Shown one piece after another: positions 15,825 to 24,002 of a DNA stretch of 64,000 bases. The stretch comes from Candidatus Uhrbacteria bacterium. GTDB lineage: Bacteria > Patescibacteriota > Patescibacteriia > 2-12-FULL-60-25. Each line of letters starts with the position of its first letter. Positions within the stretch are counted from its first letter, which is position 1. A model generated the notes under the pieces. The model was not told the DNA's origin and searched no databases. It was given only the letters and a program-made list of their open reading frames with translations. Made by a program: the position numbers and the translations under genes. Location of the stretch: contig JACRQE010000002.1 of assembly GCA_016222815.1 (NCBI GenBank), positions 186,001 to 250,000 on the forward strand, read 5' to 3'.

Positions 15825-17348
15825 TTGAGCAATACACCCAAGCCTGACTCCCACGACAGCGGTCAGGTGAGGAGCCTGACCCAGCGCCGCGCAGAGAAAG
15901 AAGGCACGTTCAGGCCGACCATCTATGACGTTAGCTACGTCAAAGGGGAAAGGATCACGTGCACCGATCAGTACGTCGCCTACTTGGTCAGAGCCGGCAG
16001 CGTCCGCGCCAAGAAGGAGATGGATACGCAGAGCGGCCGGAACCTGGTGACCGTCGACTTCATCGAGCAGGGCGAGCCGCTCCTGGTGAGCCGCTTCATC
16101 CCGAACGTCAAGGACGACCGGGAGATCCAGTTCTATGCCGAGACGGACTGCATCATCGGCGAGTTCCCCATACACTCGATAAGCGCGATGTTCGACGCCC
16201 GCGAATTCCTGCGCAGTTTCAGCCAGTCTTCGGCTGAACACACCCAAAGGCTTCGGGAAGCGCTGTTCAAGCAACTGGCGCGCAACCAGAAGCTGCTCGA
16301 AGAGAGCCGGAACCTCAACCTCGAGCTCGGAGAACTCCAGCGCACCACAGCCCAAAGGCAGAAGGAAGCTTCAGACGGCGTCGTGGACGAGATCATCGGA
16401 CTGCAACTGCAGATCGGCGAACTCCAGCGCGGACAGGATGAAGCCAAGAAGGCCCTGACCAAAGCCGAGCATGAAGTCGCACGCGCCAAGGCAGACCTCA
16501 AGGTCGTGCGGGAACGCGAGCGGAACGCCATCGCCAAAGCGCGCGAGGCATTCGACTACTTCCAGTCACTGGAGCAGAGGCAGCGCGAAGAATCCCTGCA
16601 GTTCCCGGACATGGTGAATCGCGTCCTGGCCCACTTCGACATCCCCCCGCTGGGCGTCGAGGACCTGATGTTCATCATCACCTCGGCCGCGTCGCGGGAT
16701 ACGGTGCGGCAGGAAGCTGGAAGCGTTGCACAACCGGCGACCGAAGACGAAGGTCTGAAACTCATCATAGGCGATTCAAACGAAGCGGCTCCGGTCATCC
16801 AAGTCGAGCCGACATGGGCTGACGGTGAGAGCTTCGACCTCGATGTCGCCGAAGATTCGGCAAGTCAGGAAGAAGCACCGACGGTCCCACGGCCGCGGAT
16901 GATGACCATCGGTTTCGAGGAAGAGACCCTAGCTGTGCGGCCTCCAGACAGCCAGTCCGGTTACTGCCTGATGGGCGACCAAATCGCGCAGGACGGAATC
17001 ATCCTGATTCCTGAAGAAGACGAAGGCGACAGGCACACGCCGACCGTACCGCCGCCTGACGCCATCCTGGCCAGGATAGAGACACAGGCTATGGCCAAAC
17101 CTAAGGTCAAGGCTGCTCCCCTTCCTTACACAGGCAGAGCGCCACGGCCCAACCCGCCGGCTCCGAAGCAGGAGCCTCCGCAGCCCCCACCGTCTGGGAG
17201 CTTCGGGATTGAAGAAGTGACGACGAGCAATATGGCCCCGGTCAGCTGTCCGACAGCGACAGAATGGGGCGTCCCTGACGAGCTCCTTTCCACCACGGCT
17301 ACCTGGGACGTACGGGATCCAAAAAATCCCAAGCCCATGAAGAAGTAG
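15825..17348 (+). CDS. cNMP-binding-like domain coiled-coil protein (507 aa)
   Basis: Starts at TTG 15825 with AAAGG 8 nt upstream. Residues about 25-125 look like a Crp-type cyclic-nucleotide-binding beta barrel (ERITCTDQYVAYLVRAGSVRAKK...FIEQGEPLLVSRFIP...CIIGEFPI). A coiled coil follows (about 130-250), then a long disordered Pro/Glu-rich tail (about 260-507). No helix-turn-helix is seen, so it is not an ordinary CRP/FNR regulator. It may be a scaffold responding to a ligand. It lies 1.5 kb from the large membrane coiled-coil gene. Confidence 0.75.
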   Translation: MSNTPKPDSHDSGQVRSLTQRRAEKEGTFRPTIYDVSYVKGERITCTDQYVAYLVRAGSVRAKKEMDTQSGRNLVTVDFIEQGEPLLVSRFIPNVKDDREIQFYAETDCIIGEFPIHSISAMFDAREFLRSFSQSSAEHTQRLREALFKQLARNQKLLEESRNLNLELGELQRTTAQRQKEASDGVVDEIIGLQLQIGELQRGQDEAKKALTKAEHEVARAKADLKVVRERERNAIAKAREAFDYFQSLEQRQREESLQFPDMVNRVLAHFDIPPLGVEDLMFIITSAASRDTVRQEAGSVAQPATEDEGLKLIIGDSNEAAPVIQVEPTWADGESFDLDVAEDSASQEEAPTVPRPRMMTIGFEEETLAVRPPDSQSGYCLMGDQIAQDGIILIPEEDEGDRHTPTVPPPDAILARIETQAMAKPKVKAAPLPYTGRAPRPNPPAPKQEPPQPPPSGSFGIEEVTTSNMAPVSCPTATEWGVPDELLSTTATWDVRDPKNPKPMKK

Positions 17349-17364
17349 CACTCTCTTAATACTC

Positions 17365-17419
17365 AACGCCCCGGTGGTCCACCACGCAGAACGTGGCACG
17401 GCCGGGGCGTTATTTTTTT
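17365..17419 (+). terminator. Long-stem intrinsic terminator
   Basis: AACGCCCCGG (17365-17374) pairs with CCGGGGCGTT (17402-17411), with an inner CCACG/CGTGG hairpin, followed by ATTTTTTTA. Confidence 0.92.
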
Positions 17420-17443
17420 ATCAAGGCGCGATGAATCACGCCC

Positions 17444-18103
17444 CTACAATCCGAAATATTTTTCTTTGTAGAAGCGGATAAGCTGTTCGACTTCGGGCAA
17501 GCATTCGGGATGGCCGACGCCGACCTTGAGTTTAGCCTGGAGTTTCTCGAGGGTGTCTGCACCGTCCAAGACCGCATGTTCGATATCCTTATCCGTGACG
17601 TTGGTCTCCGGGTCAATGATGCGGCCGCGCTCATCTTCGACTTTATCGAGACGGTTGTTGCGGCGGTACCAATCGTTGATGGCGGCACGAAGAGCCTTAT
17701 CGCCGAGGACGGAGCAATGGATTTTCCGAGACGGAAGACCGCCAAGCCGTTCCAGGATATCCTGGGGACGGAGCTTACGCGCCTCGTCGAGCGTCATGCC
17801 GCCGTTTTCCGTGACCATCACGGACATCATCGAAGTGGACGCGATGGCCGAACCGCAGCCGAACGTCTTCCATCTGCAATCAGAGATTTTTTCGGTGGCC
17901 GGATCTACTTTTATCCAGACTTTCATGGCGTCGCCGCAAGCCGGACTGCCGACCAGGCCCATGGCCGCATCGGCATAAGCCGCTTCATCCTGCATAAAAT
18001 TGCGCGGGTTGAAGAAGTGGTCTTTGACGACATCAGAATAGAACCAGCTTTGTTCGCCGGAGCGTGAAACGATGTCGCCATCAGAAGAAGATGTGTTTGT
18101 CAT
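17444..18103 (-). CDS. iscU: Iron-sulfur scaffold protein IscU/NifU-like
   Basis: 219 aa, longer than IscU (about 130). The scaffold domain has the three ligand cysteines Cys56 (GSPACGD), Cys83 (KTFGCGSAIAST) and Cys130 (RKIHCSVL), plus Asp58. The C-terminal 60 residues (VTDKDIEHAVLDGADTLEKL...GVGHPEC) resemble the Bfd-like [2Fe-2S] domain of NifU but keep only one of the four cysteines, so it is probably a degenerate structural remnant. It assembles clusters from sulfur delivered by IscS, encoded just upstream. Confidence 0.93.
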   Translation of the reverse strand: MTNTSSSDGDIVSRSGEQSWFYSDVVKDHFFNPRNFMQDEAAYADAAMGLVGSPACGDAMKVWIKVDPATEKISDCRWKTFGCGSAIASTSMMSVMVTENGGMTLDEARKLRPQDILERLGGLPSRKIHCSVLGDKALRAAINDWYRRNNRLDKVEDERGRIIDPETNVTDKDIEHAVLDGADTLEKLQAKLKVGVGHPECLPEVEQLIRFYKEKYFGL

Positions 18104-18110
18104 ATTTATC

Positions 18111-18159
18111 GTACCGCGTACTTTCGTATCACTTTCAAACGGTACGAAGCACGCGGTAC
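18111..18159. repeat. Imperfect long hairpin between iscS and iscU
   Basis: TACCGCGTACTTTCGTA (about 18112-18128) can pair with TACGAAGCACGCGGTA (about 18143-18158) with small bulges. The CGCGGTA core is repeated once more beyond it. It may be a repetitive palindrome or an mRNA processing/stability element inside the operon. Confidence 0.65.
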
Positions 18160-18167
18160 GCGGTACG

Positions 18168-19364
18168 TCATGTAAAATATTTCATATCCAAATTAACCGG
18201 GCTCATGTGGCGGAGTTTGGCGACGATATCCGGGATGGTTTTCAGGACGTAATCGATATCCGTAGATTTCGTCGAACGGCCGAGCGTGAAGCGGAGCGAG
18301 CCGTGGGCGGCCTCGTACGAGACGCCTATGGCCAGGATGACGTGCGATGGGTCGAGGGTCGAAGACGCACAAGCAGAACCGGTGGAACAGAAGATACCCT
18401 GGGCATCGAGATATAGGACCGCGGCTTCACCTTCGATGTCCATGAAAGAGACGTTGATGTTGTTGGGCAGGCGCTCGGTCGGATGGCCGTTCAGCCTCGT
18501 CTTCGGGATTTCGAGCAGACCGGCGATGAGCTTGTCGCGGAGCTTGGTGAGGCGGAGATTTTCTTTCTCCCTAGCTGCCTGGGCGAGTTCGAGAGCAGCG
18601 GCCAAACCGATGATGCCCGGGACATTCTCGGTCCCGGAACGCAATCCCCTCTCCTGGCCGCCGCCGCGGACCAACGGTTCGAGTTCCGCACCACGACGCA
18701 CGAATAGCAAGCCAACTCCTTTGGGGCCGTAGATTTTTGAACCATTGAGCGTCAACAAATCGACATGGAGTTTTTCGACGTCGAGATCGAGAGCGCCGGC
18801 TGCTTGGCAGGCATCGGAGTGGAAAAACGGGAAACGCGTCGCATTCGCCTTGCGCCACTTGAGGATAGCGCGTCCGATATCGGCAATGGGTTCGATGGTA
18901 CCGATTTCGTTGTTGGCGTACATGATGGAGACGAGGATGGTCTCGGGGCGCAAAGCTTTTTCGAGGTCTTTGGCATCAATGCGGCCGAACTTGTCGACCG
19001 GCAGGATGGTGAGTTCGATCTCCCCCATTTTTTGCAGATGTATGAGAGGTTCCAGGACGGCGTGATGTTCGACGGATGACGTTATCACATGACGGCCCCC
19101 TGCCTTGTTCGCACGGATTGCACCGACGACAACCAAGTTGTCGGATTCGGTGCCGCCGGAGCAGAAGATAATCTCATCCGAATGGGCGTTCAGTTGAACG
19201 GCGATGGATTTACGCGCCGCATCGACGGCTTCTTTGGCTTTCAACCCGGGGGAATGGAAAGACGAGGGGTTGGCGAAGACATCGGAAAAATACGGCTGCA
19301 TCTTGGCGAGCACCCTGGAGTCGAGCGGGGTCGTGGCCGCGTGGTCGAGATAAACGGATTTCAT
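18168..19364 (-). CDS. iscS: Cysteine desulfurase IscS
   Basis: 398 aa from ATG 19364 (MKSVYLDHAATTPLD, the typical N-terminus). PLP-dependent: SVEHHAVLEP, the HSDACQ aspartate, and the GSKIYGPKG lysine that binds PLP are present. The active-site cysteine lies in CSTGSACASS. It takes sulfur from cysteine and passes it to the IscU scaffold. The ATG overlaps the iscR stop (ATGA), implying coupled translation. Confidence 0.96.
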   Translation of the reverse strand: MKSVYLDHAATTPLDSRVLAKMQPYFSDVFANPSSFHSPGLKAKEAVDAARKSIAVQLNAHSDEIIFCSGGTESDNLVVVGAIRANKAGGRHVITSSVEHHAVLEPLIHLQKMGEIELTILPVDKFGRIDAKDLEKALRPETILVSIMYANNEIGTIEPIADIGRAILKWRKANATRFPFFHSDACQAAGALDLDVEKLHVDLLTLNGSKIYGPKGVGLLFVRRGAELEPLVRGGGQERGLRSGTENVPGIIGLAAALELAQAAREKENLRLTKLRDKLIAGLLEIPKTRLNGHPTERLPNNINVSFMDIEGEAAVLYLDAQGIFCSTGSACASSTLDPSHVILAIGVSYEAAHGSLRFTLGRSTKSTDIDYVLKTIPDIVAKLRHMSPVNLDMKYFT

Positions 19365-19777
19365 GTTTGTATGGTTTGGGCCAAAGTGGTCTTGCGCAAT
19401 GAAGTGCGGATAGCAGTCTGCAGAGCTCCCCAGGCGTTTTTGGATGAGCACTTGCCCGATACTGGACAGAGGTTCGCCTTGCCCTGGCACTCGACGAGTT
19501 CGATCGGGCCTTCGATGGCGATGAGGATGTCTTCGAGCGAAATCGAGGACGGTGTCCGCGCCAAACGATAGCCGCCGGCCGGTCCTTGCTTACCCGTGAT
19601 GAGCCCGGCTTTCTTGAGCGCACCTGCGATTTCTTCGAGATAGCCCTGGGAAAGATGCATGCGGTCGGCAATGTCCTGCAACGAAACAAAACTCCCCAGC
19701 TTGTGGCGTGAAGCTAAATCACCCATGAGGATTAGGGCGCCGTGATCGCGCGCCGAGATACGGAAGAAGCCTGGCAT
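19361..19777 (-). CDS. iscR: Rrf2-family Fe-S cluster regulator (IscR-like)
   Basis: 138 aa. Winged helix with FVSLQDIADRMHLSQGYLEEIAGALKKAGLITGKQGPAGGYRLAR, the classic Rrf2 DNA-binding segment. Three cysteines in ECQGKANLCPVSGKC (C-x6-C-x5-C) fit an Fe-S ligand set close to that of IscR. It is the first gene of iscR-iscS-iscU. A perfect palindrome lies between its promoter and start codon, so autoregulation by cluster status is likely. Confidence 0.93.
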   Translation of the reverse strand: MPGFFRISARDHGALILMGDLASRHKLGSFVSLQDIADRMHLSQGYLEEIAGALKKAGLITGKQGPAGGYRLARTPSSISLEDILIAIEGPIELVECQGKANLCPVSGKCSSKNAWGALQTAIRTSLRKTTLAQTIQT

Positions 19778-19780
19778 AAT

Positions 19781-19827
19781 TTCCTAGTAACTGACTAGGA
19801 ATATACCAGAAGCCCCCTAAATGTCAA
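19781..19827 (-). promoter_or_regulatory. isc promoter with overlapping Rrf2-type operator
   Basis: On the minus strand TTGACA (complement of 19822-19827), 16-bp spacer, TATATT (complement of 19800-19805). A perfect inverted repeat, TTCCTAGT-AACTG-ACTAGGAA (19781-19801), begins inside the -10 and ends 3 nt before the iscR start codon. Its proximal half supplies AGGA as ribosome-binding site. One operator thus spans the -10, the transcription start and the Shine-Dalgarno. Confidence 0.85.
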
Positions 19828-19828
19828 A

Positions 19829-19851
19829 GCCGACCTTTGCGGGGTCGGCTG
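19829..19851 (-). terminator. Terminator abutting the isc promoter
   Basis: AGCCGACC / GGTCGGCT hairpin, read on the minus strand after the gene ending at 19859, followed by TTTGACATTT. The first T residues of the tail are part of the isc -35 region. Confidence 0.75.
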
Positions 19852-19858
19852 GGAGAGC

Positions 19859-20506
19859 TCATTTGACGAGCCGGAGGGACTTGGATTGCACCGTCTCGTC
19901 CACGAGAGTCACTGTCTGGGCTTCGACATCCACCCTCGCCTTGAGCGGCGGATTGCGGTAACCGGCTGTTTCCTGCAGAACCGCATCAAACATAACCGAC
20001 TGTGGCTGTTCGATCGCTGGCTCGTGAAGCAGGCCGTTCTTCAGAGCAAAGCGTTCAAGGACGTCGAGGATGGAGAAAAGGTTGGAGTCGGGCAATGACG
20101 GCAGGCCATTCGCTTCACGGACACGTTTGACGCTTTCGAACAGACGCCCCTCACCGCAATCGTTGCAGAAATACCCCAGATTGCAGGGGTTGATTGCCGG
20201 ATTGCGTGATTGGACCTGATCAACGCTATTTTGGCAGCGTCGACAAAGTGCCACTCCTGATTGGGCTTTGATAAAGAGGTGGCGGATGTCCTCTGAGATA
20301 TATTCAATCCCGGGGTAGTGATGAAATCCCATGCCCAGGTCGGCCATCCGCTCCTTGAGGCTCAAGCGTGACCTAGGCGGCAACGCGAGGGAGACATCAT
20401 CTTCAGGTGGCTTGCGATTACGCAATTTCGCCGAAATCAGCAGATATACAAGCACGACGTTCACGACCAGGCTCGCAACTACGGCGGTCAATACCATCAC
20501 GTCCAT
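19859..20506 (-). CDS. Membrane-anchored zinc-ribbon-like protein (215 aa)
   Basis: One N-terminal membrane helix (VMVLTAVVASLVVNVVLVYLLISA), then a soluble cytoplasmic region. Cysteines occur as LCRRC and YFCNDC pairs about 20 residues apart, with a further Cys in NPCN, which fits a zinc ribbon. The C-terminal 60 residues are predicted beta-strands. A strong site (AAAGGAG) precedes ATG 20506. No family is recognised. Confidence 0.75.
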   Translation of the reverse strand: MDVMVLTAVVASLVVNVVLVYLLISAKLRNRKPPEDDVSLALPPRSRLSLKERMADLGMGFHHYPGIEYISEDIRHLFIKAQSGVALCRRCQNSVDQVQSRNPAINPCNLGYFCNDCGEGRLFESVKRVREANGLPSLPDSNLFSILDVLERFALKNGLLHEPAIEQPQSVMFDAVLQETAGYRNPPLKARVDVEAQTVTLVDETVQSKSLRLVK

Positions 20507-20591
20507 GCAATCTCCTTTCGAAGGTCCGATGTCGGAATATAGCCGATAAAAGCTACCAGGTCAAGACTGTCGCCACTGCTAAAGACGACAA

Positions 20592-20615
20592 AGCCGACCT
20601 TTATTAGGGTCGGCT
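20592..20615 (-). terminator. Intrinsic terminator (minus strand)
   Basis: AGCCGACC (20592-20599) pairs with GGTCGGCT (20608-20615). The minus-strand tail is TTTGTCGTCTTT. Nearly the same stem as at 19829-19851. Confidence 0.8.
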
Positions 20616-20646
20616 GGTGAGACGAGACTGCGGTCAGGACCGCAAA

Positions 20647-21114
20647 TCAGACGAGATCCTTGAGGCCGATCTCTTCGCAAGCGAAAGCGACGAAGAAGCG
20701 TCCGAGGTTGGCCGCGAAGTCGTACTTGTTCGGGTCGCCAAATTCTTCACGACGGAAGATGTGCGGGGCGTTGGCGAAGTCGTGGGTGGTCGAGGCGATA
20801 TCCTCGACCAGGTCGCGGATCGGGACCAGGACTTTACCGTCCTGGGCGTTGATGGCGCGGACGATCCGATGCACGAGCGCGACCGAGAAGCCGTTGTCGT
20901 GGAACGGTACCCAACAGAGGCCGAAGCGACGCATGACATCCTTGGCCTTGGCCGCCGAGAAGCCATGCGGATTGAACCGCGCTTCCGGCTGGATGAAGTC
21001 CCAACTACGGCGCTCGTCGCGCTTCCAGGACTGGTTCAGGAACTCGAGATAGTCGAGGGCCAGGAGCAGACAACTGATCGGGATCGTGATTTCAGGCTTG
21101 GACTGGTTGATCAA
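20647..21114 (-). CDS. Hypothetical protein (155 aa, TTG start)
   Basis: The start is TTG 21114 because GGAGG stands 6 nt upstream (GGAGGTGTACC-TTG); an upstream ATG in frame lacks a site. The soluble protein begins LINQSKPEITIPISCLLLALDYLEFLNQSW and has several Trp/Phe-rich segments (RRSWDFIQPEARFNPHGFSAAKAK). No family or catalytic motif is recognised. It stands as a single-gene unit closed by the terminator at 20592-20615. Confidence 0.7.
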   Translation of the reverse strand: MINQSKPEITIPISCLLLALDYLEFLNQSWKRDERRSWDFIQPEARFNPHGFSAAKAKDVMRRFGLCWVPFHDNGFSVALVHRIVRAINAQDGKVLVPIRDLVEDIASTTHDFANAPHIFRREEFGDPNKYDFAANLGRFFVAFACEEIGLKDLV

Positions 21115-21192
21115 GGTACACCTCCGTGACGGGAGACTAATAAATAGAAGAGGAAACGTCAATAGACCGCGATTAAATCATCTGACAGACGA

Positions 21193-21221
21193 TTGACAAA
21201 TAAGCCTCAATGACTTTAACA
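21193..21221 (+). promoter_or_regulatory. Candidate promoter of the 21261 gene
   Basis: TTGACA (21193-21198), 17-bp spacer, TTAACA (21216-21221). It overlaps an upstream in-frame ATG at 21210 and so argues for the ATG at 21261. Confidence 0.45.
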
Positions 21222-21260
21222 TGGCTTCGTATACCAGCACCTTTAAAAAGCGAGATAGCT

Positions 21261-22040
21261 ATGTTCAATGCCGCCTCATGCATCTGGGATTTCGAAAAAC
21301 AACAACCGCAAACCCGAGGTTTTTTACGCGAAAATTCAAGACAAATCCTCTGGATTTTCTCGGAAACCGTGAGGGAGCTATACGCATCCGGTGAGGAGCA
21401 GCTCGCATCCGCCCTGGTGCACTGCATGTTCGAGGAATTCAATGAAGCATCCGCCGATGAGGAACTGGAAAAGCAAAATATGGCTTGGCTCAAGAAATAC
21501 GACAAACGGTCAGACAAAAGCGAGCTTAAACGGCCTTCCAGCGCAATAGGATTTGCTGCTACCGTCAGCTCTGCAACACGCACCTTCTTCGGGATCTGCC
21601 TGAACTCGAGTGCGGAACTTTTATGCGACGGACATGCCCACTCCCCAGGCTTGGACGTAGTGGAATCGATCATTCTCGACAGATGCATGGCTTGCAGGCC
21701 GTTGAAATACGATCCTGATCCCTTGTTCGGGATTCCTCTTTTCGCAAGAGACACGTATAGGACCTGTGCAAAAATAGGTTTCACGGACGGCAGTGAATTC
21801 CATCATACGATGCTCTTGAGAGGCGTCTTCAAATTCGCGACCATCACCGGCATACAGACCGTCGACATACCTGATCTCCGCATCCAAAATCTTTCTGGGA
21901 AGTTGGAGATTACAGGCATCCCCAAAAAGAAACACGTTATCATGGCCGAACAGGCACTCAGCATCATGAAGCGGTATCGTGAGTATATCGACGCGGCAAT
22001 CGGCGACCGAAGGAAGAAGGCAGCACTAGGCGGACCGTAG
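21261..22040 (+). CDS. Hypothetical protein (259 aa)
   Basis: Soluble protein of unknown family. The N-terminal half is helical and acidic (SRQILWIFSETVRELYASGEEQLASALVHCMFEEFNEASADEE has the look of an alpha bundle; this line names only its character). It contains several Cys and His residues (RCMACRPL, CDGHAHSPG) and a C-terminal basic helix (MKRYREYIDAAIGDRRKK). ATG 21210 would add 17 residues but overlaps the probable promoter. The terminator is at 22121-22149. Confidence 0.65.
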   Translation: MFNAASCIWDFEKQQPQTRGFLRENSRQILWIFSETVRELYASGEEQLASALVHCMFEEFNEASADEELEKQNMAWLKKYDKRSDKSELKRPSSAIGFAATVSSATRTFFGICLNSSAELLCDGHAHSPGLDVVESIILDRCMACRPLKYDPDPLFGIPLFARDTYRTCAKIGFTDGSEFHHTMLLRGVFKFATITGIQTVDIPDLRIQNLSGKLEITGIPKKKHVIMAEQALSIMKRYREYIDAAIGDRRKKAALGGP

Positions 22041-22120
22041 CTGACCCTTGAGCCAGGAATCAGCAGGTCATAGCGTAAAACAACCTCTTCATGCTGGAAA
22101 CATATTGCGGAGGGCTCGAG

Positions 22121-22149
22121 TAAGCGCCAGGACTTGGCGCTTATTTTTG
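22121..22149 (+). terminator. Intrinsic terminator
   Basis: TAAGCGCCA (22121-22129), a 5-nt loop, TGGCGCTTA (22135-22143), then TTTTTG. Confidence 0.9.
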
Positions 22150-22623
22150 TATAGGCAAACATCCCGAAATATGGGATGTTTGCGTCAAAACAACTATCAT
22201 TTTTAAGTCGGAATATCCGAGGATAGCGCCTATCTCCGGCATGACGAACATGCTGACCACGAGCGGAATGACGAGGATGAATGACGCGATGAGGCCTTTT
22301 CGATCCACATATCCGCCGTGGGCAAGATGTGAAACCTCTTCTTTCGGCGCTCCGTGCTCTGTATGGGACATGCCGTGCTCCATATGCATCGCATGTTCCG
22401 ACGCGACTTGTTTTTCCAGAACCGCTTCGTAACCATTATCTTCGATGGCTTTCGCGAGCTTAGTCTCGTCGACCTGCGTTTCATCGTACTCAACCGTAGC
22501 GCGCTCGGTGGCGAAATTCACGTTGGCGGATGATACGCCGGCAGTATGCTACAGAACCTTTTCTGTCGTGACAGCGCAGGATGCGCAATGCATTCCCCGG
22601 ATGGGGATGATGATTTTTTTCAT
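22141..22623 (-). pseudogene. Remnant of a copper-type P1B ATPase (CopA-like)
   Basis: Reading from ATG 22623 the frame gives MKKIIIPIRGMHCASCAVTTE, a normal HMA metal-binding start, then a TAG stop at codon 25 (22549-22551), then HTAGVSSANVNFATERATVEYD in the same frame. After the HMA domain come a Met/His-rich linker (HAMHMEHGMSHTEHG), one membrane helix, and an abrupt end. The A, P and N domains of the ATPase are missing. It is thus broken twice. It directly follows the HMA-SafE-cupredoxin gene. Confidence 0.88.
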
Positions 22624-22624
22624 A

Positions 22625-23947
22625 TCAGTCGATTACGTTGAATGAGCCGCGGACCATGCCCATGCCGCAGGAGAAGGCAATTTGGCCGGTGCGGGATGGA
22701 GTGAAGGTGAAGGTATTGATTCCCGAGTCGAGGTTTTTTGAGATTCCGAGCTCGCGCGAGACGATCGAGCCGGTGCAACCGCCGGCTTGGGTGCCATCTA
22801 CTTCCCAGCGGACCGGAACGCCTTTTTTGACCGTCAGGTTGGACGGCTCGTAACCGTACGAAGTGACTTTCATGCTTACGACCTGCTCTTTGGCGTCCGA
22901 GCTGACGACGGTCGAGGAAGAACCGGATGTGTCGGCAGACGGAACCGCAAGGGATACGCCGAATAAGCTCATACCCGACTGGATTTGGCCGATGGCGAAG
23001 AAGAACATGGCGGCGCCTATGATGACGCGCAGCATCCCTTGTTTGAGGCTTACTTTTGTGGCGAAAGAGGTGACGCCGACCAGTACCGGCAAAGTGCCCA
23101 AGGCGAATGCCGTGAGCAGTAGGAACCCGTTGAGCGCCGAACCGGAGGCCAGAGCCAAGGCCTGGGCTGTTTGGGTGAAACCGCACGGCAGGACGAAGGT
23201 CACGGCGCCGACCAGGAAGGGCGTTACGCCTCCGGGACGTTTTTTGATCTTGTCCGCGAATTTGTGGAGGGAGGATGGGAGAGCGAGACCGAGCTTTGCT
23301 AGAGACGGCGTGAGGTCCATCAGGTTCAAGGCGACAGCCAGGAAACCTATACCGAGGATCAGCGCCAGCACGGCATACCAACCCGGAGAGGCGGCGGGCA
23401 AGGCTCCGCCGAGCGCACCAAGGACAAGTCCGCCGAGCATAAAGGCGGTCAAGCGGCCAAGGTGCATCAGGACGGTCTTGCGGCGAGAGGCTGTCTCGGC
23501 GCTGTAGGCCAGCATGAAGCCGCCGGTCGTGGCCAGGCAGGATGAGATGGACGCGACGAGACCTAAGACGAACAACGCGCCGAACGAAGCACCGGCAGTG
23601 ACCGAAGGCAGGTAGGAGTGGATCGGCGACCAGAGGAATACACCGACAAGGCCGACGACGACCAGGGCGATGAGCGCGCGGCGCAAGCGGTTGAAGAACG
23701 GCTCACCGGACGACGGCAACCTGCAGCCTAACGGATACAGGACATAACCATGGGCGGAAAGCTGTCTGTTCAGGAGATCCAGGTCGGGTTCATGCGCATC
23801 GTCGCGCAGACGGACGGCGACCCGGCCTTGTTTGAGGGAGACTTCGGTCTCGATGACGCCGGACACGTCCTGCAGGACATCGGCAATCAGTTTTTCGCAT
23901 GACTTGCAATGCATGCCTGTCACCTGCCAAATAATTACTCTAGGCAT
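22625..23947 (-). CDS. HMA-SafE-cupredoxin copper handling fusion
   Basis: 440 aa in three parts. Residues 1-70 are a heavy-metal-associated domain (VTGMHCKSCE, Cys14/Cys17). The middle 260 or so residues are a multi-helix DsbD/CcdA/SafE-type membrane core with a conserved LPCGFTQ segment. The last 100 residues are a cupredoxin-like domain (YEPSNLTVKKGVPVRWEVD...FSCGMGM) with Cys and Met copper ligands. Such fusions occur in copper loci and are thought to move or oxidise copper across the membrane. Its partner CopA is broken here. Confidence 0.88.
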   Translation of the reverse strand: MPRVIIWQVTGMHCKSCEKLIADVLQDVSGVIETEVSLKQGRVAVRLRDDAHEPDLDLLNRQLSAHGYVLYPLGCRLPSSGEPFFNRLRRALIALVVVGLVGVFLWSPIHSYLPSVTAGASFGALFVLGLVASISSCLATTGGFMLAYSAETASRRKTVLMHLGRLTAFMLGGLVLGALGGALPAASPGWYAVLALILGIGFLAVALNLMDLTPSLAKLGLALPSSLHKFADKIKKRPGGVTPFLVGAVTFVLPCGFTQTAQALALASGSALNGFLLLTAFALGTLPVLVGVTSFATKVSLKQGMLRVIIGAAMFFFAIGQIQSGMSLFGVSLAVPSADTSGSSSTVVSSDAKEQVVSMKVTSYGYEPSNLTVKKGVPVRWEVDGTQAGGCTGSIVSRELGISKNLDSGINTFTFTPSRTGQIAFSCGMGMVRGSFNVID

Positions 23948-24002
23948 ATTTTGACGAAGAGGGTTAGGTTAATTCTTTTGATCGGCAAAAACCGACCCGC
24001 CC

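Noticed and set aside
21173-21784. 203-aa minus-strand ORF
   Set aside because: Serine-rich antisense translation of the 21261-22040 gene, which has a better start context and terminator.
22549-22551. In-frame TAG in the CopA-like ORF as evidence for a recoded stop
   Set aside because: TAG ends other convincing genes here (for example 7303-7305), TGA likewise (3888-3890), and the ORF is also truncated, so decay is simpler.
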